Below are positions 15,852 through 23,545 of a stretch of 64,000 nt of DNA, piece after piece. Within the stretch, counting starts at the first letter, position 1. Every line of letters begins with the position of its first letter. The translations under genes and the position numbers were made by a program. The DNA lies in contig JAEURX010000037.1 of the NCBI GenBank assembly GCA_016788885.1, positions 1 through 64,000 of the forward strand, given 5' to 3'. The stretch comes from Nitrospira sp. (GTDB lineage Bacteria > Nitrospirota > Nitrospiria > Nitrospirales > Nitrospiraceae). The notes beneath the pieces were generated by a model. It saw nothing but the letters and a program-made list of their open reading frames with translations, did no database searches and was not told where the DNA came from.

Positions 15852-16333
15852 CTGCCTTCATTGAACCCGTCATGCAGTATGCGCACGCACTGGCGGTGGC
15901 CGTACTGGTCGGCAAGGTGGTGTTGCTCTCCTTTGTGGTCGCGCCGATTCTTGCGAAGCAGTTGGGACCGGACCAGTTCGGTCCTGTCGTTCGCCGATTA
16001 TTCCCTGCCTACTACCTGTTGGGCATGGGCGCGGCGACGGTCGGACTCCTGTCGCTGCTCGCGATTGGATCCCTGCGCGGGCTGAGCGCGTCGGTGCTGG
16101 GAGCGGGAGGGATCTGGGTGGTGATTCTTCTCGCAGAGTCCTACTGTCGTTCGCCGCTGACTCCACAAAGCAACGCGATGCGGGATCGGCTCAAGGAGCA
16201 GGAGCAGCAGGGTGATGTTGATCCGGTGTTGCAGGCGGCCTGGACTCGGCTACACCAACGGTCGCTGTGCCTGAATTCATTGGTGCTGATCGGAGGCCTG
16301 TGCTTGGTCGGCATGATTCGTCAAATCTCATGA
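15848..16333 (+). CDS. DUF4149-domain membrane protein
   Basis: 161 residues with about four transmembrane helices. The first (YAHALAVAVLVGKVVLLSFV) is followed by a conserved-looking APILAKQL and FPAYYLLGMGAATVGLLSLL. The loop before the last helix is charged (AMRDRLKEQEQQGDVD). This fits the DUF4149/TMEM205-like family of unknown function. It is translationally coupled to the SDR gene upstream. Confidence 0.8.
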   Translation: MTAFIEPVMQYAHALAVAVLVGKVVLLSFVVAPILAKQLGPDQFGPVVRRLFPAYYLLGMGAATVGLLSLLAIGSLRGLSASVLGAGGIWVVILLAESYCRSPLTPQSNAMRDRLKEQEQQGDVDPVLQAAWTRLHQRSLCLNSLVLIGGLCLVGMIRQIS

Positions 16334-16349
16334 TGATGAAGGGGGAAGG

Positions 16350-16835
16350 ATGATGCACACACAAGGGTCTGTCGGGCGTTGCCTCTTTGCGGCGCTACTG
16401 AGCCTCGCCGTGAGTCAAACCTGGGGCATCAGTGATCAACTTTGGGCCGGGGACGGTCATGAGAAAGGCGGGTCGCAAGGCCCGATGTATGGTCTGGAGA
16501 CGACCATTCCGGACGGCGTGATCGGCGTGGCGCTGCACGTGGGGGCTGAGCGCGTCGGTGATCCGTCGGTCTTGTTTATCGCGCAAGTGTTGCCGGATGG
16601 TCCGGCGGAGAAGGCGGGGCTCAAGCAGGGTGATCAAGTAACAACCGTAGATGGCGCTGCGCTGACCGGCAAGACGTACGAGCAGGTTGCGCTTATGGTG
16701 CGTGGGGAGCCGGGAACCGTGGTGAAATTGGGGGTAAAGTCGGAGGACGGTGTACGGGAGGTCTCCGTCACGCGGGTTGCCGGGCAGACCTTGTACAAGG
16801 GGCAGATGGGGTCGCACGGTGGTCAGACTAAATAG
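16350..16835 (+). CDS. Exported PDZ-domain protein
   Basis: 161 residues with a signal peptide (CLFAALLSLAVSQTWG). Residues about 50-145 are one PDZ domain: GVIGVALHVG, VLPDGPAEKAGLKQGDQVTT, VDGAALTGKTYEQVALMVRG, EPGTVVKLGV. No protease domain is attached, so it is probably a periplasmic binding or scaffolding protein. The start follows GGGGGAAGG. Confidence 0.85.
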   Translation: MMHTQGSVGRCLFAALLSLAVSQTWGISDQLWAGDGHEKGGSQGPMYGLETTIPDGVIGVALHVGAERVGDPSVLFIAQVLPDGPAEKAGLKQGDQVTTVDGAALTGKTYEQVALMVRGEPGTVVKLGVKSEDGVREVSVTRVAGQTLYKGQMGSHGGQTK

Positions 16836-16842
16836 GTGAGGC

Positions 16843-17367
16843 ATGAAACAGGTGATTGCAGGGATGGTGGCGTTGGGGCTTGTCGCCGCCCTGTCACCGG
16901 CTCAGGCGGTGGAGACAACGTCGGCATATCCGGCCCTGTCGGGGCTTGCGAGAACAGGACTCTACCTATTAGCCGGCGACTATCGTCGGGCACTGGAGGC
17001 CTGCGAACGAGGGATCCAGGACCGGCCGTCAGCCGAAACCTATCTGCATCTCACCTACGTCTATCACGCCATCGATGCGTACCTGGAACAGTTGTCCAAG
17101 GATGAAAGCTGGATGGCCGTCGAGCAGTTGTATCTGAATCTCGCCTATCGGCACACCGAAGATCTCGTCGACCCTCCAGGCGGGCTGGCCCGTATGGCGA
17201 AAGAAATGATCCAGACCAGCGTGCGTCAGCAGGCGGACGTCAGCGCCGCAATGGCGGTTCGGCTCAACAAGTCGGTGTCCGATCGACTCTGGACGGAGCA
17301 GACGCAATGGCGGAGCGCGCACCCCACGACCTGGTGGCAGGCGTTTCCGGAGGCCTGGGTTCGATGA
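16843..17367 (+). CDS. Exported TPR-like helical protein
   Basis: 174 residues with a signal peptide (GMVALGLVAALSPAQA). A region resembling one to two TPR units (LYLLAGDYRRALEACERGIQ, then YLHLTYVYHAIDAYLEQL) is followed by a helical Trp-rich C-terminus (TTWWQAFPEAWVR). It starts 7 bp after the PDZ gene, so a functional pairing is likely. The family was not recognised with certainty. Confidence 0.7.
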   Translation: MKQVIAGMVALGLVAALSPAQAVETTSAYPALSGLARTGLYLLAGDYRRALEACERGIQDRPSAETYLHLTYVYHAIDAYLEQLSKDESWMAVEQLYLNLAYRHTEDLVDPPGGLARMAKEMIQTSVRQQADVSAAMAVRLNKSVSDRLWTEQTQWRSAHPTTWWQAFPEAWVR

Positions 17368-17416
17368 GGACGGTTCCCCCGCGGCATCGTGTCCGCACAG
17401 TGAAGGAGGCAGGACC

Positions 17417-17848
17417 ATGCTGAGACAGACCACTCAACGCGGCATCGATCTCAAGTTATTCGGCGCCATGTTTCTCCTCGTGGGCTTGATCGATATGCTC
17501 ATCATCGAAGGGTTCCCGGCCTATGCGCTGAAGCTGTTCGGGGTCACGATCGCGGGACCACTGGCCTACCTCGTCAAACTGCATTCGCCGGCCGCCCACT
17601 TCCTGATCGGCTATGGCTTCGTGTTTTTGCGCCCCTGGGCCTGGGGGTTGGCCATGGCCTATGGAGGATTCGGCCTGATGAGTGAGCTGATGAACCAGTT
17701 TCAATTCGGCTACCACCATCTGCGTACGGGTTTCATGGCTACAACGGTCCTGTTTCTCTGCTATGTTTCGTGGCGACGAGTGTTGTTTGTCGATCCGTTG
17801 CCGCCACCGACTCGGTTGGCGTCTTCGTCCCCAGAGGTGCATTTATGA
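17417..17848 (+). CDS. Multi-span membrane protein, 143 residues
   Basis: Hydrophobic helices at about residues 13-32, 42-55, 60-85 and 103-120 (LFGAMFLLVGLIDMLIIEGF; AHFLIGYGFVFLRPWAWGLA). A strong GAAGGAGG site precedes the ATG. The 3' end overlaps the photolyase start (ATGA at 17845), so expression is coupled to DNA photorepair. The family is unknown. Confidence 0.7.
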   Translation: MLRQTTQRGIDLKLFGAMFLLVGLIDMLIIEGFPAYALKLFGVTIAGPLAYLVKLHSPAAHFLIGYGFVFLRPWAWGLAMAYGGFGLMSELMNQFQFGYHHLRTGFMATTVLFLCYVSWRRVLFVDPLPPPTRLASSSPEVHL

Positions 17849-19287
17849 AGGGGCTGGTCTGGTTTCGTCGAGATCTCCGGATACATGACAATCCTGCGCT
17901 GTCAGCCGCCTGCAAGGAGTGCCGGGAGATCGTGCCCCTGTTCGTGTTCGACGAGCCTCTGCTGCGTGATCATGTCTTCGGGGCCGCCTGTGTCGGGTTC
18001 ATGTTGGGATGCCTGGAGGATGTACGCCGCTCCTTGGCTGAGCGCGGAGTGACGCTCCTCTGGCGGACGGGTGAGCCGGTGGAGACGGTGTTGCGGACGG
18101 CTCAGGACCTGGCGGTGGACGCGGTGTATTGGAATCGTGATTATGAGCCAGGCGCCATCGATCGGGATCGAATCGCACAGCAGCAGTTGGCTCGACAGGG
18201 TCGTACCGTCAAGACCTTTAAGGACCATGTGGTGTTTGAGGCTGAGGAGGTGCGGAGTCTGACCGGGGATCCGTTTCAACGGTATAGTGCGTATCGCGAT
18301 CGGTGGTGGGCGAAGTGGCGTGCGGCCGCGCCGCCTGTGCTGCCTGTGCCGACCCTTCCATGCGCGGGGAACACGGTATCTTCCATGCCCCCCTGGCCGA
18401 AGCCGGAAGATCTTGGCTATACGTCGGTGCCGATGTGGATCGAGCCGGGTGAACAGGCGGCGCGAGCCAGATTGCAGTGGTTTTTACAAGGGCCGATCCA
18501 TCGCTACGTCAGCGGGAGAAATCTTCCGGCGCAGGACGGGACATCCAAGTTGTCCCCGCATGTGCGGTTCGGAACGATCAGTGCGCGCACGATGGTGCAT
18601 GCCGCACTCCACACCCTCTCGCAGGGCGGACAGGTCTCTCGCGCCGATGTCTTCACCTGGATCGACGAGTTGGTGTGGCGGGAGTTTTTTCAGCAGGTGT
18701 TGACGGCGTTTCCGCATGTCGCAGAGGGGCCGTTCAAGGCGAAGCCCGGACTGCCCCCTCCGCGTTCTGCCGGGCCTGAGCGCGACCGGTTGTTTGTCGC
18801 CTGGAGTCAGGGTCAGACCGGCTATCCGATCGTCGACGCCGGGATGCGTCAGTTGAACAAGACCGGATGGATGCATAATCGCGTGCGCATGATCGTGGCG
18901 TCGTTTCTGGTGAAGGATCTTCGTCTGGATTGGCGAAGCGGTGAACGGTACTTTATGGAGCAGCTGGTGGACGGTGACCTGGCAGCCAACAACGGCAACT
19001 GGCAGTGGTGCGCGTCGACCGGTACGGATGCCATGCAAGGCTATCGCATTTTTAACCCTACCCTTCAAAGTGCGAAGTTCGATCCAGACGGGGGGTATGT
19101 GCGCCAGTATGTCCCGGAACTGAGTCAGGTACCGACCAAGTGGATTCACGAACCGTCGCTCATGCCCAAGGAGGAACAGGTGCGGGCTCGATGCCGCATC
19201 GGCATCGACTACCCTGAGCCGATCGTCGATCATCGGCAGGCGCGTCAGGAATATTTGGATCTCGGGAAGCAGCAGGTGGCCCCGTGA
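17845..19287 (+). CDS. phrB: Deoxyribodipyrimidine photolyase (class I)
   Basis: 480 residues. The N-terminal antenna domain begins MKGLVWFRRDLRIHDNPAL. The catalytic FAD domain shows SRADVFTWIDELVWREFF, MRQLNKTGWMHNRVRMIVAS and GDLAANNGNWQWCASTGTDA, then YRIFNPTLQSAKFDPDG. These match class I CPD photolyases, which repair cyclobutane pyrimidine dimers using blue light and FADH-. The start at 17845 overlaps the upstream membrane-protein gene, and the stop overlaps the GTG of the next gene. Placement behind a CarH-type photoreceptor supports light-induced repair. Confidence 0.96.
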   Translation: MKGLVWFRRDLRIHDNPALSAACKECREIVPLFVFDEPLLRDHVFGAACVGFMLGCLEDVRRSLAERGVTLLWRTGEPVETVLRTAQDLAVDAVYWNRDYEPGAIDRDRIAQQQLARQGRTVKTFKDHVVFEAEEVRSLTGDPFQRYSAYRDRWWAKWRAAAPPVLPVPTLPCAGNTVSSMPPWPKPEDLGYTSVPMWIEPGEQAARARLQWFLQGPIHRYVSGRNLPAQDGTSKLSPHVRFGTISARTMVHAALHTLSQGGQVSRADVFTWIDELVWREFFQQVLTAFPHVAEGPFKAKPGLPPPRSAGPERDRLFVAWSQGQTGYPIVDAGMRQLNKTGWMHNRVRMIVASFLVKDLRLDWRSGERYFMEQLVDGDLAANNGNWQWCASTGTDAMQGYRIFNPTLQSAKFDPDGGYVRQYVPELSQVPTKWIHEPSLMPKEEQVRARCRIGIDYPEPIVDHRQARQEYLDLGKQQVAP

Positions 19288-20237
19288 CGTCGCCGGCGCT
19301 TCGCCTCGGCATCAGCCGGTGTTTGCTCGGCGAACAGGTTCGGTTTGATGGCGGCCACAAGCGGGACCAGTTTCTGACGGAGGTGTTAGGCCGATATGTG
19401 GAATGGGTTCCGGTGTGTCCGGAAGTCGAGGCGGGGCTCGGCACGCCGCGTGAAGCGATGCGACTGGTAGGAAATCCGCTGCGGCCGAGCCTGGTGTCGA
19501 TCAAGAGCGGGCAGGATCACACCCTTGCCTTGGAGGTCATGACGAACAGACGCCTGGCTGACCTGGAAGGGGTGGATCTGTCGGGGTTTGTGTTCAAAAA
19601 AGATTCTCCCAGTTGCGGAGTGGAACGTGTCCGAACGTACAATGAGCATGGCATGCCCAATCGCAAGGGCGTGGGCCTCTTCGCGCGAGCCTTCGTCGGA
19701 CGGTTCCCGCTTGTCCCGGTCGAGGAGGAAGGCCGGCTGAGTGATCCCATGTTACGAGAAAATTTCATTGAGCGGGTCTTCTGTTATCGGCGCTGGCAGG
19801 ATTTGATCCGTGGCGGGGTGACGAGGCAAGCGGTAGTACGATTTCACACAATTCATAAATACCTGCTCCTGGCCCACAGCGCTCCGCACTACCGCCAGCT
19901 TGGCCGGTTGGTGGCGCAAGTCCATGAGTGTCGCCCCAAAGACCTGGCCCTTCGATACGGTGAACTCTTCATGCAGGCCCTGGCGGTGCGGGCGACGGTA
20001 CGCAAGCACGTCAATGTCCTGCAACATATCCTGGGGCATTTCAAGGATCGCCTTGCTGCGCAGGAAAAAGCGGAACTATTGGGTGTGATTGCGGACTATC
20101 ATCAGGGACTCACGCCGTTGATCGTGCCCCTGACCTTGATCAAACACTACGTGCAGGTATTTGATGTCGAATATATTCGCGAGCAGGTGTATCTGAATCC
20201 CCATCCGAAGGAATTGATGTTACGTAATCACGTATAA
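19284..20237 (+). CDS. DUF523 and DUF1722 domain protein (YbgA-like)
   Basis: 317 residues. The N-terminal DUF523 shows LRLGISRCLLGEQVRFDGGH, PVCPEVEAGLGTPREAM and KKDSPSCG (conserved Cys). The C-terminal DUF1722 shows RWQDLIRGG, VRFHTIHKYLLLAHS and LTLIKHYV. GTG start overlapping the photolyase stop. The YbgA-photolyase pair also occurs in E. coli and other bacteria (ybgA-phr), which supports a shared role in light or DNA-damage stress. The biochemical function is not settled. Confidence 0.93.
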   Translation: MTSPALRLGISRCLLGEQVRFDGGHKRDQFLTEVLGRYVEWVPVCPEVEAGLGTPREAMRLVGNPLRPSLVSIKSGQDHTLALEVMTNRRLADLEGVDLSGFVFKKDSPSCGVERVRTYNEHGMPNRKGVGLFARAFVGRFPLVPVEEEGRLSDPMLRENFIERVFCYRRWQDLIRGGVTRQAVVRFHTIHKYLLLAHSAPHYRQLGRLVAQVHECRPKDLALRYGELFMQALAVRATVRKHVNVLQHILGHFKDRLAAQEKAELLGVIADYHQGLTPLIVPLTLIKHYVQVFDVEYIREQVYLNPHPKELMLRNHV

Positions 20238-20240
20238 ACG

Positions 20241-20297
20241 GATGTGATTCCTCGTCCGAGGCCTCTGCGATGAACCGTCTTCGCAGTGAATCGCATC
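20241..20297 (+). ncRNA. Candidate structured RNA element (three-way junction) before cbiX
   Basis: The outer stem is GATGTGATTC (20241-20250) with GAATCGCATC (20288-20297), nine of ten bases Watson-Crick plus one G-T. It encloses two hairpins: CCTC-gtcc-GAGG (20250-20261, sharing C20250 with the outer stem) and CTGCGA-n10-TCGCAG (20265-20286). A smaller hairpin, GTCG-aatg-CGAC, follows downstream. It lies in the 143-bp gap before a CbiX-like gene. I see no B12 box, so it is not an ordinary cobalamin riboswitch. Confidence 0.4.
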
Positions 20298-20380
20298 CAC
20301 AGGCATCCAGTCGAATGCGACGGTGAAGAGAGTCAGTGTCAATCCATGCGAGCGAGACATTCTTGAGAAGGAGCGAGGAC

Positions 20381-20890
20381 ATGGCGACAGTGCGGAAGGG
20401 TGTGATTCTAGTCGGACACGGCGGCATTCCCAAGGGCTGCCCACAAGATTTGGTGACGAAATTGAAGCGGCTCGAAGCCCAGCGCCGCGCGGCCAATCAG
20501 CCGCCGTCGGCAGAGGAACTGGAGTTGGATGGCAAGGTTCGCCACTGGCCGAGAAATGCGGAGACCGATCCCTATCAAGCCGGTTTGGAAGCCGTGGCGG
20601 CGAAGTTGCGCGCCACGCTGGGGGATGTGCTGTTCGCCGTGGCCTATAACGAGTTTTGTGCCCCGACATTGGAAGAGTCGGTCGACCAACTCGCCAAACA
20701 GGGTGCGACCCATATTACCGTGGCGACCACGATGTTCACGCCTGGTGGTTCGCATTCTGAAATCGAGATCCCTGAAATTCTCACGCACCTTCGTCCGCAG
20801 TACCCGGGGGTGGAGCTCCGTTATGCCTGGCCGTTTGATCTCAGCCTGGTCGCAGGAACGCTGGCTGAACAGGTGAAACGATTCTCCTGA
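20381..20890 (+). CDS. CbiX/SirB-like cobalto- or ferrochelatase-family protein
   Basis: 169 residues. KGVILVGHGGIPKGCP carries the first catalytic-type His, and TTMFTPGGSHSEIEIPEIL carries the second. FAVAYNEFCAPTLEESVDQL is the typical middle segment. CbiX proteins insert Co2+ (or Fe2+) into sirohydrochlorin for cobalamin or siroheme synthesis; which metal is used here cannot be read. It is longer than archaeal CbiXS, with an extra charged helix region (residues about 25-60). Location next to a B12-dependent photoreceptor locus is suggestive. AAGGAGCGAGGAC precedes the ATG at 20381. Confidence 0.82.
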   Translation: MATVRKGVILVGHGGIPKGCPQDLVTKLKRLEAQRRAANQPPSAEELELDGKVRHWPRNAETDPYQAGLEAVAAKLRATLGDVLFAVAYNEFCAPTLEESVDQLAKQGATHITVATTMFTPGGSHSEIEIPEILTHLRPQYPGVELRYAWPFDLSLVAGTLAEQVKRFS

Positions 20891-21105
20891 CCGTTCCCCT
20901 GATGTGCATTCCGATGGTATACGGAGTGGCTAGACCGGTGCCGGAGTCGTGTCATCGGATAGTAGGCTGATTCAGATGAACCGTGTTGGGCAATGCGTGA
21001 TGTCTTCTGATCGGCAACCAGTGTAGAATCAGCCGCCGGCACATGGGCCTGCGAGCTGCATCGACGGCATGGCCCCTGGGCGATCATGGGAGCACAGGAC
21101 AAATC

Positions 21106-21681
21106 ATGCTGCAAGACGAACTTGTCGCCGCGTTTCACAAGACTCAGTCGTTCAAATGGGATCCGAGCGGAGGCTTCAAACTCGCATCGGGATTGCTGAG
21201 CCCGTTTTACGTTGATTGTCGAACCTTGATGGCATTTCCCTATGCACGCCACTTGGTGGCCAAACGAGCGTGGGAGGTCATCAAGGATCAAGACATTGAT
21301 TGTCTCGGAGGGCTGGAGATCGGCGCGATTTCCATCGCCACGTCGATCTCCGATTATGCCTATCTTGCGTCTCCTCGCCGGGAGTGGCGGACATTTTTCG
21401 TACGCAAGCAGGCGAAGGATCATGGCCTTGGTCGGTTGGTCGAGGGAGTCGTTCTGGCCGGGGATCGTGCGCTCGTCGTCGATGATGTGCTCACCAGCGG
21501 TGGGTCTGTCGTGAAGGCGATCGTCGCAGCTCGTGAGGCAGGGCTTGAAGTGAAGGAAGCCCTGGTGATTGTCGATCGGAAAGAGCAGGACGGTCGAGCC
21601 CGTGTCGAGCAGTTGGGAGTGCGGGTGGCGAGTCTCCTCACGATTGATGAGCTCATGCAGGGTCGGCCGTCCGCTTCCTAG
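21106..21681 (+). CDS. pyrE: Orotate phosphoribosyltransferase
   Basis: 191 residues. The N-terminal FKLASGLLSPFYVDCRTLM and the PRPP-binding motif ALVVDDVLTSGGSVVKAI identify the enzyme that makes OMP from orotate and PRPP in pyrimidine synthesis. I chose the ATG at 21106 (AGGA seven bases upstream) over the in-frame ATG at 21043, which would add an unusual 21-residue leader. It is convergent with the lipoprotein gene, with one base between them. Confidence 0.95.
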   Translation: MLQDELVAAFHKTQSFKWDPSGGFKLASGLLSPFYVDCRTLMAFPYARHLVAKRAWEVIKDQDIDCLGGLEIGAISIATSISDYAYLASPRREWRTFFVRKQAKDHGLGRLVEGVVLAGDRALVVDDVLTSGGSVVKAIVAAREAGLEVKEALVIVDRKEQDGRARVEQLGVRVASLLTIDELMQGRPSAS

Positions 21682-21682
21682 G

Positions 21683-21994
21683 CTATTTGCACTCGAACTG
21701 TATTCCCCACCGTCGCTCCTCGACGACATCGCTGGATCCTGCGATGGGACTGGCTTGGCGAAGTCGCCCCTTGGTTTCCCCCTCGCGGACGATCGTGTGC
21801 CCGCCCGGACACTTGTGATCGATGATCCGCATTGCGTCCTTGCGGAATGTGGACAACAGCGTGCCTTGCTCGGCACGGTACGGGTACACGACGACGCCTC
21901 CATGGTCTGAGTCTTTAACGAGAATGGCGCCGTCTCCGCAAGCTGACAGGAGGGCGCACATCACCAGGCTCATCAGACTTGACCAACTTTTCAT
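21683..21994 (-). CDS. Small lipoprotein, 103 residues
   Basis: Lipoprotein signal MKSWSSLMSLVMCALLSACG (lipobox LSAC), then a mature part containing GGVVVYPYRAEQGTL and DHKCPGGHTIVREGE, ending IQFECK. The two mature Cys may form a disulfide. No family was recognised. It is divergent from the rhodanese gene and convergent with pyrE. Confidence 0.7.
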   Translation of the reverse strand: MKSWSSLMSLVMCALLSACGDGAILVKDSDHGGVVVYPYRAEQGTLLSTFRKDAMRIIDHKCPGGHTIVREGETKGRLRQASPIAGSSDVVEERRWGIQFECK

Positions 21995-22055
21995 CGAGTA
22001 CCTATCATACAAGGTGAATGCCAGACCCATCATGTCGTCAACCAAGGAGCCAGCC

Positions 22056-22481
22056 ATGCGATATCTTACTTGTATCACGTGTGCAGTCGTTCTCGGCGGG
22101 TTTCTTCTCCAGGAACCAGTGCCTTCCCTCGCCTATCATTCCTACGTATTGAGCGTACAACAATTACGAGCCGGCCTCGCCAAGGCGCCCTCCACGAGCG
22201 CCAAGGGGTTTGTCTTGATCGATGTGCGCTCCCCGGAAGAGCATGCGTCCGGCATGATTCCCGGCACCGACCTGAACATCGATTTTCGAGAAATGAAGGC
22301 GCGTCACCGTGAACTGGGGGTGAAACTGGATGATCATATCGTCGTCTATTGCCAATCCGGCCATCGCAGCAACATCGCTGCGGAAACCTTAGCCGACCTG
22401 GGGTATACGCATGTCTACAATGTGGTGGGAAGCATGAATGCGTGGACCGAAGCGGGATTTCCCATCGCACCGGGACGGTGA
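22056..22481 (+). CDS. Periplasmic rhodanese-domain protein
   Basis: 141 residues with a signal peptide (CITCAVVLGGFLLQEPVPSL). A single rhodanese domain shows VLIDVRSPEEHASGMIPGT and the active-site loop VVYCQSGHRSNIAAETL with its catalytic Cys, then YNVVGSMNAWTEAGFP. It probably handles sulfane sulfur or acts as a thiol carrier in the periplasm; the substrate is unknown. AAGGAGC precedes the ATG at 22056. Confidence 0.92.
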   Translation: MRYLTCITCAVVLGGFLLQEPVPSLAYHSYVLSVQQLRAGLAKAPSTSAKGFVLIDVRSPEEHASGMIPGTDLNIDFREMKARHRELGVKLDDHIVVYCQSGHRSNIAAETLADLGYTHVYNVVGSMNAWTEAGFPIAPGR

Positions 22482-22492
22482 GTCGGGTGGTG

Positions 22493-23419
22493 TCAGGGCT
22501 TTCGGGGTGCCTGCGACGATTCCGACAATGCTCCTGTCCTCGCAGAGGTCCGCGGGCTGATCCCGATGACCGTGGGAAGAGGAATGTGGACGCCTGTGTT
22601 GCCGGCCAGCAATGCACGCCAGCCAGCCTGGGCGGCGGTTTCCTGGGCGGCGTGCAGCAGATCCTGGCTGGCGATGACATCGGACGAGGCGCCACCGTCC
22701 ATGGCCATGGCCTGCCGGAGTGAAGGGAGTTGCCGATGCAGACAGTCGGCCAGGTGATGTAGCGACACGATGTCCACGGTCTTGATCACGAGGATCGCCC
22801 CTTGCCCGTCTTCAGCCACCACCGTCTGAAACGCACGTTTCCCGCTGTCTCGCACCCGGAGTTTGCCCGTCCGGTCGAACAACATCAGTGATTGTGCAGC
22901 CTCGCGGTAGAGCGGCGGATCTTCGGTGAATGCTTCAAACGCGAGATCGAAGACGCGCGCTTTTCGAAGTGTTCCGTCGACAGGTTCCGCCGCAAACAGT
23001 CCTTGCCACGAATGATGTTTCTTACCCCCGAGCGACCGGCCTTCTTTCAGCAACACGCCCAGATAGGAATAGTCCTCGCGAAACAAGCCTGCATTGAACA
23101 TGACGTAGGCGTCGGTCCGTTGCTGCCAATCATGGATCGAGATCGGAGCGCGAAGCCCTTCGTCGCGATACTGATGGATGGAAAATCGGAATCGTTCCGG
23201 GTCGACTTGGAGCATCAGCAAGGCGGGAACCTGCGGGCAGGTGTCGATGGGGTTCCAGAGCGCCACTTGCATGCCGGTAGTCAGTCGCTCCCAAGGCAAT
23301 GATTCTGCCTCGGCCGGCCGAGCCGTGACGACTCCATACAATCCGATGATGAGCAGGCAGCCGCACAGTGCATGTTCCCAGCGATGGAGTGTCGGCGGTC
23401 CTGAGCGGCGATGGTCCAT
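22493..23419 (-). CDS. Phosphodiester glycosidase (NAGPA/DUF2233) family protein
   Basis: 308 residues with an N-terminal signal anchor (ALCGCLLIIGLYGVV). The NAGPA-type domain shows YVMFNAGLFREDYSYLGVLL, ALVIKTVDIV-like strands (AILVIKTVDIVSLHHLADCL) and the motif AMAMDGGASSDVI. Related proteins remove phosphodiester-linked sugars or act in exopolysaccharide metabolism. The frame extends upstream to 23524, but the ATG at 23419 places the hydrophobic segment properly. Confidence 0.85.
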   Translation of the reverse strand: MDHRRSGPPTLHRWEHALCGCLLIIGLYGVVTARPAEAESLPWERLTTGMQVALWNPIDTCPQVPALLMLQVDPERFRFSIHQYRDEGLRAPISIHDWQQRTDAYVMFNAGLFREDYSYLGVLLKEGRSLGGKKHHSWQGLFAAEPVDGTLRKARVFDLAFEAFTEDPPLYREAAQSLMLFDRTGKLRVRDSGKRAFQTVVAEDGQGAILVIKTVDIVSLHHLADCLHRQLPSLRQAMAMDGGASSDVIASQDLLHAAQETAAQAGWRALLAGNTGVHIPLPTVIGISPRTSARTGALSESSQAPRKP

Positions 23420-23545
23420 TAATACGCGTTGTCCTTGATCGTTTCGACAGGGCACGTCGGCACGACGCCCCTGCGGTCTGAGTATAAGAAGGATCGACAC
23501 ATGGGTCAAACTGGTGATGGGCAACGGTCGGTCGGCACTGATCTC

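Noticed and set aside
20238-20380. Cobalamin riboswitch upstream of the CbiX-like gene
   Set aside because: A structured element is present, but the B12-box consensus and the expected long architecture are not seen.
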